Positions 24,997 through 34,826 of a DNA stretch of 64,000 nt are shown here, piece after piece; the first letter of the stretch is position 1; each line of letters begins with the position of its first letter. The DNA is from Coptis chinensis (Eukaryota > Streptophyta > Magnoliopsida > Ranunculales > Ranunculaceae), in the NCBI GenBank assembly GCA_015680905.1, contig CM027383.1, positions 89,362,501 through 89,426,500 on the forward strand, written 5' to 3'. Under the pieces are notes generated by a model, which did not search any database, was not told the origin of the DNA, and saw only the letters and a list, made by a program, of their open reading frames with translations. Made by a program: the position numbers and the translations under genes.

Positions 24997-25480
24997 AACT
25001 GTTCATAGAGTCTCTTACAGTATCTCCAAACTCCAATAACTCCATACTCTTTAGCAGTTTTTCTAGCTTCATCTCCTGGTCTCTCAACCTTCTCTAACAA
25101 GAACCGACCGCTGGTCTACACTCATCTCGTCCCACAACAAACAGAAATGATAGAACCTCACTCCATTGAAAGTGAATCATAGATATCTAATGGCTGAAGA
25201 GTTTTTTTTAATCGAATAGAAAGTTTCAAATCCCATGACTGACCAGTCCATTTGAGATAATGTGAGACACAAATCCCAGAATTTGTGCTTAGAATCATAA
25301 ATAAAAATTTATACTTACCCATATGTGATTGGTTGCAAACATAGCAACTTCAGTACGTTTTGTGAATATCCGAACAGGCAAGGTAGCTGCCTCCTAATAC
25401 TCTTCCTCCACATCTCTGACAACACAATCTTCCTCCTGGATTTATCATCAATAGCTTTTGCAACTTAGTGTCCTTGTTTA
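24997..25480 (-). pseudogene. Unidentified captured exons
   Basis: Two coding-like minus-strand stretches. The first, within about 24997-25116, reads SGRFLLEKVERPGDEARKTA, continues EYGVIGVWRYCKRLYEQ and ends LIGG before a possible donor G|GTATGAAG. The second, about 25322-25480, ends at ATATGGG|GTAAGTA and can be read as a zinc-ribbon-like CCQRCGGRVLGGSYLACSD with later CYVC, but that frame has one TGA. The spacing and donors suggest exons of one captured gene. I do not recognise the parent gene. They lie between the ARP2 and SMC1 pieces on the same strand. Confidence 0.4.
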
Positions 25481-26162
25481 CAAGAGATTCCCATTAAAAA
25501 ATCCAACACAGTTTGAGTAGGAGAGGGAAAATAAAAACACAAAAGTGAAAAAAGATACAATACCTCAGAATATAATATTTTTCAAAAGTTGTGTCTGACT
25601 CGCTTATTCTTATATCAGTTCGGAAGGGGGGATTAGCAGGATCTTTAGCAAGCTATGAATAAGATCAGAGCATCATTTTAGTCACATGAATAATAACTAC
25701 CAGTTCTATGGTTCATACAAAAATGAGATCCTTCCGTGAACCGAAAGTGAGCTTCATCTTTTAAATTCCAAGCCAACGCTTCCAAGGGTATTTAAATAAC
25801 CATGATGTGTTCGAACTCAGGCTACTTCCAAGCCAAAGCTTATTACCATTAAGTTTCAGGAGCACAAAAATTAAATAACAAATAAAGACACTCGATTTTC
25901 TAGGGAGTCTACACTAAGTTCATGCACATAATGGGTCCAAATATACATGTCGTGACTTGACACTTCCTTCCTTATTTTTTTGCTCTCGCTTGTATTGCTT
26001 AAAAAGTCAAATACACACTAATCGATTGTCAACCATGCATGTTTATAAAGATGTTGTCACGACGAGCAATAGAATAGTAAAGTAGGGGAGCTGAAAACTC
26101 ACCCAAAGATCCACAATGAAACTGCAAAAGCATTGTACCCACCATCACCCATTCATTCTTTG

Positions 26163-26395
26163 TCACAAGACCCATCTGCTAGTTTCAAAGTCGCTACTGG
26201 CCGGGGCATTTAGAGTTTCTTCAGTTTCAGGTGGAAAAATCTTATATAGGATATATGGATTAGCTAAAAGAGAAACAGAGAAACAGATGCAGGTAAGCTT
26301 TCAGCCTTGAACAAAGTAACCCATGGACTTCCAATTTTGACCCCAAGTTCCTTGGCTAGCTTGAGGCGCAACAAGTTATTAGCTGCAGCAGTTAG
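26163..26395 (-). pseudogene. Unidentified captured coding stretches
   Basis: About 26300-26395 reads NNLLRLKLAKELGVKIGSPW then VTLFKAES on the minus strand. After a probable acceptor (AG at 26264-26265), 26163-26263 reads ANPYILYKIFPPETEET, then NAPASSDFETSRWVL and TGA. The composition and splice signals look like a real protein, but I cannot name it. It could belong to the same parent gene as the stretch at 24997-25480. It is not part of ARP2 or SMC1 as I know them. Confidence 0.4.
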
Positions 26396-26684
26396 GAATA
26401 TGCTAAACATGTAATATGCAACAAGTTATTAGCTGCAGCAGTCAAGACACCACTAGATGAAACTTATTTGTATGCAATATGCTAGACATGCATTAGTAGC
26501 TAATCACTGCTCACATAATCACATTACCTTAAGTTTGCATATTGAAAATAAAAACACACACACACCACACACACCCAACAGAACAAGATTGACAAATATA
26601 AAACCACAACAGGGCAGGTATCTTGACTCTGGACCAGCTACTGCACTAATATGAGATGTTTGGTCTAAGGATAAACCGTTAAAC

Positions 26685-26755
26685 CATTTTTTCACGATTC
26701 TTTGAAGGATTAAGAGGTGGGTCAGTTAGTAAAATCTTACATTCTGTTGGATCTA

Positions 26756-26851
<96 letters not shown>

Positions 26852-27484
26852 AACCAATCCTATAATCTTTCACAATAAAAGAGTGTCAGGACCAATGAAA
26901 AGATTTACTTTTAGTTCATTGAAACATGCATGATCCCAAACATGGCCCATATCATCCCAATTCTGAACAATCCCATTATTAAAAAGATCATGTTAATTTA
27001 GTAGTACTACCAAATGACGTTATGTTAATTTTGGAATAAATTCATTTATTTATGTATCCTAAATTCAACAACTTCACAGTCCATGGTCACTTCATCACAT
27101 TTTGATTAAACTAGCATTCAAATAACCAAATACATTTACTGAATAACTCCAGAAGAACAAAAACTATTGAACTACAAATAGGTTTCATGTTTTAACATGC
27201 TAACAGAATACCAATATCTAACCAGAAACACCATCACAAGGGACAGCCCAAAAAATACATAAAAAAACACACTTTCACCTAAAACTTGACCAATCAAACA
27301 CATAAAACCTCCAAAACAAGCAATTTCACCACTAATCAAAACCAAAAGCAAACATTTTGATCAAACTCCCTTACAAAAATGAAACTATCTAATTCATCAA
27401 AGTAATAAACACTAACCATATCAAAAAAATAATTATTATTACCCCGGCGCCATTGTCGCAGACGATTACATTTTTGTTGTCCAT
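26685..27484 (-). pseudogene. ARP2: Captured ARP2 fragment (exon 1 and two more exons)
   Basis: Exon 1 (27443-27484) starts at ATG and reads MDNKNVIVCDNGAG before GT at 27441-27442. A second exon (about 26909-26985) reads NGIVQNWDDMGHVWDHACFN then ELK. A third (26685-26756) reads [20 protein letters not shown] then REKM. Together they match the N-terminal third of actin-related protein 2, a subunit of the ARP2/3 complex that nucleates actin branches. The stretch between residues about 15 and 75 of ARP2, and everything after the REKM motif, was not found. The piece includes the parent's start codon and probably its leader (27485-27780), so promoter sequence may have been captured too. No functional actin fold can be made. 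Confidence 0.88.
26760..26849. repeat. AT microsatellite, about 90 bp
   Basis: Pure AT repeat lying directly upstream, on the minus strand, of the ARP2-derived exon at 26685-26756, so it occupies the place of the intron's pyrimidine tract and acceptor region (CAG at 26757-26759). Confidence 0.95.
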
Positions 27485-28087
27485 CTTCTTCTCCGAAATT
27501 TCTCTGATCTACAGCAAAATTTGAAGCGAAAATAAGAAACCTGAAAATTTAAGAAATTTGCACAACCCTTGACTAGAAATTGGGGTTCTAACAAAAACAA
27601 AAATTGATGATAGAGAGAGTGCGTGTGGGTTTCCAAAACTTGAGAGAGAGAGATGAAGCTCTTGCCAATTTTGAAAGAGATTTGAAGCTCTTACTATCAA
27701 ACACTCAGACCACTACCACCAAAGATTTACCGTCAGAGCCCTCCCACCAAATCCTCACTTTCTTCTTATACTAGGGTTAGTGAAAGAAAGAAATAATGGG
27801 CGGGGTAGTCAAATATTCACGAAATGTTGAGCGCGAAAAAGACAAGTGAATCACTTTCTCTCTGAAAATCATATGCGACGGTCACCGAACTGGAAAAGCA
27901 CGCAATGTCTAGTCTTTGATTTGGGACGAAAACTAATGTCGTTCAGTCAACCAAAGTAATCCTAAGTCAACCTAAAAAAGCAGTACGACGGGGTTCAAAC
28001 AATTTAAGACCGTAATTATTGTTCCTAATTAGAGACGGGATATATAGTCCCAAGAGTGTGTCCTAATTCTTAAATTCTGGTGTAGTG

Positions 28088-29269
28088 ATATTGCATTGCC
28101 AAAATGCTATCGATAAGAACTGAAAGCTCAAGAATCTCTAGGGATTCTTTCCATAGGCCATAGGCGGGTGCGAGTCACCGTCGACCGTGCCCCAAAAATT
28201 GAATATGTACACCGACCTTAGGTTGTCGTGGAAGTCATTGTTATGTGCACTATACAATAACACTATGAGCAGCACCCAACAAAGATCTGATTATGGATGT
28301 AAGCTCCCTTCAATACTTCTATGTCAACAATAGAAGCTACGGTGCATGTCAATCATATATAACTTCTGAAGCTGCAAACCTACAATCATTAAATTCTCAA
28401 TAGCAAGGTCCCTTCGGCCTTGGTTATGCCACTCCTAACTTATGATCGTGTCTCCAATACACCTCGACATTCATAGTTAGCACTTTATAATGAAGTGAAC
28501 GTAATTTCCGGCCTATATGTTCAAGTCCCCCTCTTCAATGTCCTATGGAAGGAGAGGTCATACATACCTATTGATATTTGATGTGGTTTGTAATGTAGTT
28601 TTCCTAATCTTAACTAGAGTCCTCATTATTTTACCTATTTGTTACTTCATAAAACTAGGTTTAAAACCCTAATTCCGGTCTTTATTAGCTTAAAACCCAT
28701 TGACTTTATTAATTACACCTAAATCCCACCCGATTTTTTGAAATGTGAAATAAAGGTTCCAACTTCGGTAAATTTCGAGTTTAAGTCTTTTCTTTGTGTT
28801 TCCTTTATTCAAAATGCCCATTTTACCCATTTCAAGTTTTTCCTCACAAACATATCTCTTCTCAAAATATATCTTCATCACCACACTCCAACATACACTA
28901 GCTGTCGACCTTCGCATCTCCCACAATCAAAGTAATCACTTTGCCTCTCCATCTTCTTTTCTCCCCACTCTTTTTTTTTCCTCTAATCGTTCTAAAAAAA
29001 TGAGTGTTTTTATTATTTATGATTTTGGGTTTCAAAATAACCTTTGAAATTTGGTATTGATTGACTTTTTGGATTTCATTACAAATGAAGCATTTCCCCT
29101 TTATGTAGATTAGTTTTATTGCATACTCCTGTGATTTCAAGCGGTTGCTATATATATTGATTGTTTAATTTAATATATGATTTTCTTTACTTTGAATTCT
29201 TGATATTGTTACTACATACTTTGTAAAGTTATACGTTGAATACATTGTGTAATATTCTAATTGTGTTTT
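28088..29269. other. No gene recognised
   Basis: AT-rich sequence between the CACTA element and the MULE transposase remnant. It may include the upstream part of the MULE, but no inverted repeat or target duplication was found. Confidence 0.4.
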
Positions 29270-30093
29270 CAAGGTCATTTAACTCATATTGTTTTTGGCA
29301 CTTGAAGAACAATGTTGGTTATGTTATACAGAAAGATAACAAATTGAGAAAATATGTTGTGAAGCTATTTTCTGATTGTGCTTATATAGCTTCTCATCAT
29401 GAATTTTTGCCTTGTGCTGAAAAGTTAAAGAAACATGGTGGTTTTCCTGTGCGAAGATTTTTGACAGATATTAGATTGGAAAATTGGGCAAATGCATACT
29501 TTCACAGTGCTAGATATGGTAAGATACATGTGCTCGACACTAACTGATCGAATGTTTCAATGAATGATATGGATCACTAAAGAGTGCTTCCTGCCTATTA
29601 TTCCTATGCTTTTTGGAATCATGGAAAAGATGATAGAAATGACTTGGAACAGATTGGAGGAGTCTATGAAATGGAATTCCGTTTTATGTCCAAAAATGGA
29701 GATAGTACTGGTTAGTAAGGTTGAAGCTATAAGGACTTTGAGGGTGGTTAGATCAAATGAAAATCAGTTTCTAGTTCATAGCGACGTCATTCATTCAGTT
29801 GATTTAATGAATAGATCATGTACTTGTAACTATTAGTGTGTCGATAATTGATCCCTTGCATACATGTTATCGCTTGTATTGGTAGTAAGGGTGATTCCTT
29901 TTATAGCTACATTGATGAAGGATATACAGTGATCGCATTCAGGCAATGTTACTCACATTCTATCAAGCCAGTTTCGAATGGTTCTATGCCAAGACATATG
30001 CTTGACTTTCCTACGATTTATCCGTGTAGTCCGAAGATTGGTCCTGGTAGACTCAAGAAGAAAAAAATTGAAAGCACCGGTGTGATTCGTTAG
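29270..30093 (+). pseudogene. MULE (MuDR-type) transposase C-terminal remnant
   Basis: Plus-strand pieces: YCFWHLKNNVG at about 29292, then FPVRRFLTDIRLENWANAYF and HSARYG (to 29520), a pairing typical of the end of the MULE catalytic domain before the SWIM zinc finger. The SWIM motif follows as SCTCNY (about 29815) and PCIHVIACIG (about 29852), then the usual tail YTVIAFRQCYSHSIKPV and a basic KIGPGRLKKKK end. Frames change and stops occur at 29545, 29575 and 29834, and the region before WHLKN is missing, so the gene is dead. It is a plain Mutator-like DNA transposon relic. Ends of the parent element were not identified. Confidence 0.8.
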
Positions 30094-30305
30094 TCTGTGA
30101 TCAGTTTTGATGTTCTTGGCAAACCATATTTTTTTTTGTTATCTTAATTGAGATTTTTAAGTATGGTCTTCTGACATTTATTAATGAGAAATTGATACTC
30201 ATTGTATTCTTTTTATTGAATGTTAGATACTCATTTGAGATTATTCGTTAGTCGTTTTTTTTTTTCATTTGTTATAATGGAATTTATATCCTGTGAAATT
30301 ATTTG

Positions 30306-30545
30306 TGTTGCAATTGTAATTAAGAGTGCAACATTCATGTTGCAGTCATAATTGATAGTGCAACATTCTAATTGGTATGGCAACATTCATGTTGCAGTCG
30401 TAATTGAGAGTGCAACATTCATGTTGTAGTCGTAATTGATAGTGTAACATTTTAATTGAGAATGCAACATTCTAATTGAGAGTGTAACATTCATGTTGCA
30501 GTTGTAATTGAAGATGCAACATCCATATTGCAGTGGGATGTTGTA
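30306..30545. repeat. Palindromic minisatellite, first array
   Basis: About eight units of roughly 28-32 bp built on GTGCAACATTCATGTTGCAG followed by TCGTAATTGA. Each unit contains the self-complementary GCAACAT..ATGTTGC. The units are degenerate. Confidence 0.8.
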
Positions 30546-30637
30546 CAAGAACCATGCGTGAGACTTACTTTTGATGTAATGCATGAGACTTAATGCTAGA
30601 ACTATGTGTGAGACTTAATGCTATATACACATATAAA

Positions 30638-30714
30638 CAAATCTTGGTGGATTTGAACCACCATCCTCTTGGGATTCTTCTCCCAAGCGCTCTACCTTTT
30701 TGAGCTAAAGATCC
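30638..30714 (-). tRNA. tRNA-like gene or pseudogene with oversized anticodon loop
   Basis: On the minus strand the 77-nt stretch has an acceptor stem GGATCTT paired with AAGATTT (two G-U pairs), U8, a D arm GCTC/GAGC with the loop AAAAAGGTA (A14, GG), a perfect T arm GGTGG-TTCAAAT-CCACC, and a 5-nt variable loop. The anticodon arm is abnormal: CTTGG/CCAAG enclose a 10-nt loop, or CTTGGGA/TCCCAAG enclose 6 nt, so no standard anticodon can be assigned. It lies between two palindromic minisatellite blocks. It could be a decayed tRNA, an organelle-derived copy, or a tRNA-derived SINE head. Confidence 0.45.
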
Positions 30715-30861
30715 ATTCTTTTTATGTTAACTTCATCACGATAATACTTATAGTACATTTGAATCAAAAGTAATAAGTGCACTTTCTATTGTGTATAACC
30801 ATTAAGTTCTTTAACATTCATATATGAGTACATGTAATCTCAATTATTTGATGTCAATGTA

Positions 30862-31190
30862 ACAGTGCAACATCCATGTTGCAGTAGAGGTGACAGTGCA
30901 ACATCCATGTTGCAGTGGTAATTGACAGTGTAACATTCATGTTGCAGTGGTTGTTGCAGTGGTAATTGACAGTGCAATATTCATGTTGCAGTATTAGTTG
31001 ACAATGGTTGTTGCAGTAGTAATTGACTATGCAACATCCATGTTGTAATGATAATTGACAGTGCAACATCCATGTTGTAATATGAGTTGACTGTGGTTGT
31101 TGGAATGGTAATTGATTGTGCTACATCCATGTTGCAATGGTAATTGACGTATAGTGTAACACCCATGTTGTAGTAGGAGTTGACAATTGA
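30862..31190. repeat. Palindromic minisatellite, second array
   Basis: About ten units of the same family as at 30306-30545, here with GTGCAACATCCATGTTGCAG then GGTAATTGACA. Some units are shortened to TGGTTGTTGCAG. Confidence 0.8.
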
Positions 31191-31878
31191 AAACAACATG
31201 TAAAATCAAACAACAAGCATCAACATTTAAACTTCATGTTCATTTAAACAAAAAGCAAGTTCATTAAACCAAAACACAAAATACAACTAAAATTAAATAT
31301 ATATATATGGAAATTTTAAATTTAGTTTCTCACTTTTGTAATAGTTGGTTGTTTTTTGTTTCGAGTAGATCTCGGTTTTTAATGTACAAAATCGGTGGAA
31401 TCGCCATTAATTTCAAATTTCAAATTTCCATGTTACACTTTTCATACTTTCAGTTTAATTTGGAGGAACTAGGGTTTGTTTTTTTGTTTTCAAACTATTT
31501 AGATTTTTGTTTGGGGAAGATGGGGTGAGGGACAAATTTGTAATATTACCAAAAAATTGACTGGGTGGGCTTTTAACATAATTACAAAAAGTCTATGTCT
31601 TTTATCCGAAATTAAATTAGAATGGTGGGCTTCAGGCCCAATCTCTGTTGTTACTTCTCCAATGAGTCAGTTAATCTTGGTGCCTGATCATCTTGTGTTC
31701 ATCAAAGAGCAAGCCATAATTACCAAATGTACTTCTTTGCAAGTGTCATACATCTTGCTTGGTTTGCTTGAAGGAGTCGTATGTCTTTGGAGCATCCTCT
31801 GAGGGCGAGATATGATAAATAGAAAAATTTGTGTTATGATGTGATGTAACAGTAGCGAAGATGTGTGAACAGTAGAAT
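31191..31878. other. No gene recognised
   Basis: AT-rich sequence. Open frames at 31307-31528 and 31557-31802 have low-complexity hydrophobic translations without known domains. Confidence 0.45.
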
Positions 31879-32470
31879 TAGTGGCAGAGCTAGGAATATT
31901 GGTGAGGGTTAGCCACTTTAACACAACTAACAAAAAATACACACTAACACATCCAATTTGTCCTTTTAAATCTTCGAAATTACAATTAACATTTCATTTA
32001 GCTTTAGAAAATTAGAAACTTAAAAATAGAAAATATTCTGTATATATGCTTTAGCTAGGAAACCACTTCAAAACTGTATAATTTACAAAAGCAAAGAATT
32101 GTCAGGACTGGAATAAGAAAAATAGCCGAGGCAATGGAAAAAAAGAAATTGTCACCACTCAATACGGCAAAAATATTGTAAAATGGTAGATTTTAGTGTA
32201 TTTCTTTTTGTCTTCACTTACGCATTTGCTTTAATTGTTTTCGTTCTATTCCAAAATTTCAATCAATATCTTAAAGTAGATTCAAAACTAATTTCATTAC
32301 AATAAACAATCAAAATTAGTGTAGAAACACATTCAACAAAATAAATTATCATGGATTTGATTAACCGGTATAATTCATTACAACCAATATTTAAAAATAT
32401 CAAGGAATAAAATGTTTAAATAACGTACCAATGAAAATATATTATGAAATATTGGGACGTGAGTGTTGTT

Positions 32471-32504
<34 letters not shown>

Positions 32505-32790
32505 AAAGAATTACAATAAATGTTTATAAAACTCTTACCAAAAGTATTGTTCTATGAATGAAAAATAGATATAAAGAACAATCCGTGAGAAGATACGAGA
32601 CTGATGAGGTTTTCTTTTTCGTTTTTGGTATGTTACGTACGATGTATGTGTAGGTGTATGTAGGTTAGGTAACAAATCAATATTCATATAAATTGTTTTA
32701 TAATTATTCTCAATATATACATATTAGTTTTTTTTTTCCAAATTTGAGGGTGAGCCAGGGTGTACCCTGACCCCCCTAGCTCCGCCACTG
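31879..32790. mobile_element. hAT-type MITE, 912 bp
   Basis: Ends TAGTGGCAGAGCTAGG and (reverse complement of right end) CAGTGGCGGAGCTAGG form inverted repeats. A perfect 8-bp duplication AGTAGAAT flanks it (31871-31878, 32791-32798), the hAT length. The interior is AT-rich, has a poly-T run at about 32467-32500 and no coding sequence. Confidence 0.85.
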
Positions 32791-32798
32791 AGTAGAAT

Positions 32799-34184
32799 GA
32801 ATAGGAAAAACAGTGTATTGGTACTCTCTAAATCATGAGATATAAAGGAGTAGTCGTTTTCGATCCACACTATATAGTTGTACGTTAGCTACTTGAATGC
32901 ATGTTAGATTGATAAACTACTTACTAATGAAAGTACTAAGTTATCAAAATAGTAGATTAAAGGTATGAAAATAGTAAATAGATGATATGAGAAGAGATTA
33001 GAGAGGAGTTAATCTACCATACGACTCGATTGGCTATTAGCTAGTTTAGTCATCGATTCGCCTTTCTTAATCCCTAGCAAACAACCTACATCTCTATAAT
33101 AATTATCTAACTAGCATGAGAGATTAACATCCCCACAAATCTCTTTGCTGAGGTTTCTAATCTCTAGCCCTTTGTTATGAGTTATATCTTTAGAAACTCA
33201 CAATAAAGGACTTGAAACTCTATTGCAAAAACAATAAATAACTAAAAACTAATCATCCTCACATGACTTCATAAATCCCCCTCTAATGGAGGTTTTAGCC
33301 TTGTGTCATCGGATTATTTATATTAAAATAGTAAAATAATGACATTAAAGTAAAGAGAATAATTGAATTGAAGAACTAAAGACTTTTTATTGATAGGTTC
33401 TAATGGAGGCCAAGTTACACTACAACTAATTACTTAACTAAACCTAACTAAAACTAAACTAAACTAATTATAGACTAAGGGGAGGAAGAGAGAATAAATT
33501 TAGCCTTAACCCTCTTTATATAGGAAAAGGTTAGAGTTACATTTTCGTGCATGGGCCAAAAAAGGGGACTTTGGGCTTCTAATGTGAGCCCAAAGTCCAT
33601 TAGGCTAAGTCTAAAGAGGCCATATCTGCTAAAAATTACTTCAGTGCCCTTTTTGTCCACTTTATAGCTCTGATTAGGACAAAGCCGGATCTATTGGAAA
33701 ACTTATTCAAACGAAGGGTTTTTTTTTACTAAGTTTTCTTAGAATAAATAAAATAAAGATATGAAAATAAGACTGTTTCCTAACTATAATCGATTCCCTC
33801 TTAAATTGTATTAATCTTATTATATCGTTAGATCTCCCAAAACTGTTTTCTCCCTGACCGCTTGATATAACAACATAAAAGACCAAGCTGCTTTATTATA
33901 TAGATATATATATACATTAAAAAATTAATTGCGTTAAAAAAATATAATTTCCAAATTTTAGAATATATCAATATTTCTGTCGGAATTTCACTGTCCTACG
34001 TATGAAAGGGTCCCACTGTAAATTTATTTGTGGTGTGAAAAAATGTAAAGTTCGAATTTTAGAATATATCGAGAATATCGCATGGGATTTAGGTTTAAAA
34101 CTTTTGAAATTTCAGATATGAGATGTGATATGAGATTAGATATGAGATATAATGGTTATTTTAAATTAAGATGATATATGAGAT
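32799..34184. other. No gene recognised
   Basis: AT-rich intergenic DNA. 34108-34190 is a degenerate run of GAGATATGAGAT-like words that served as target for the next element. Confidence 0.5.
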
Positions 34185-34191
34185 GTGAGAT

Positions 34192-34819
34192 TAGGGGGTG
34201 TCAACGGTCTGATTCTTAGTATTGTAAGAACCAATCAATAACCATTTAATTTTACGATTCTGGTTTTTAAAATTGTGGAACCATACCCATAACCATCGGT
34301 TGCTAGTGGGTATTTTTGGTTCCGGTTTTTAAGAGATTCACTATTTACACATATTTTTTTATTGGTCTTATTAAAAATGTGTACTAAAAACACAAAAATA
34401 CCACACGAACGAGTCGATTTTTAAATATTGATATAAGTAATTATGTCATTTAATAATAAGTTAAATAAAATAATATATTTAAATTTGTATGCTATATTTT
34501 TATATTATTTATAACATTAAATACAATGAAAACTACATATTACACTAATAAATAAAATTTATTAATATATAAATGAACGTTTTGAGTTTTTATATTATTT
34601 ATTTTGATATTTTTTATGTTAAAAATACGATAACGTTCGGTTCCGATCCGGTTCCAGTTCTGGTCTGGTTTTTTAGTTTAAAAAACCATTCGGTTTCAGT
34701 TCTAGTTCTATATGGTATGGTTTTTTTAGTACCCATTTTTAAACAATTTCTAAAAATAGGAACCGGAACCATAATTTTTTCTACGGTTCCAGTTAAACGG
34801 GTGCCCATCAACACCTTTA
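34192..34819. mobile_element. hAT-like MITE, about 628 bp
   Basis: Left end TAGGGGGTGTCAACGG and right end (reverse complement) TAAAGGTGTTGATGGG are imperfect inverted repeats of the plant hAT type. GTGAGAT occurs on both sides (34185-34191, 34820-34826), though the flank is itself rich in GAGAT words, so the duplication is less certain. Subterminal zones repeat GGTTCCGGTT/AACCGGAACC motifs in both orientations. Confidence 0.65.
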
Positions 34820-34826
34820 GTGAGAT

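Larger units (their letters stand above)
20400..28087. mobile_element. CACTA (En/Spm) element with captured host exons
   Basis: Left end CACTACATTAGAA and right end (reverse complement) CACTACACCAGAA are CACTA-type terminal inverted repeats. A 3-bp target duplication ATA flanks it (20397-20399, 28088-28090). The subterminal zones (20400-20700 and 27860-28070) are rich in short motifs such as ACGACGGG, GCGACGG and TCGTCGCAAA in both orientations, as expected for transposase-binding repeats. No TNP2/TNPD transposase or TNPA-like gene is seen in the 7.7 kb. Instead it holds intron-bearing fragments of ARP2 (26685-27484), SMC1 (21183-23779) and unidentified genes (24997-26395), all on the minus strand. 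It is therefore a non-autonomous gene-capturing element (Pack-CACTA). Confidence 0.85.

Noticed and set aside
21183-25116. Functional SMC1 gene
   Set aside because: Only three adjacent exons from the N-terminal part exist, inside CACTA ends; head, hinge and C-terminal parts are missing.
26679-26873. Protein with a long Tyr-Ile repeat
   Set aside because: It is translation of an AT microsatellite joined to an ARP2 exon; the repeat is intronic.
30306-31190. CRISPR-like array
   Set aside because: The units are continuous degenerate repeats without unique spacers, in a plant genome.
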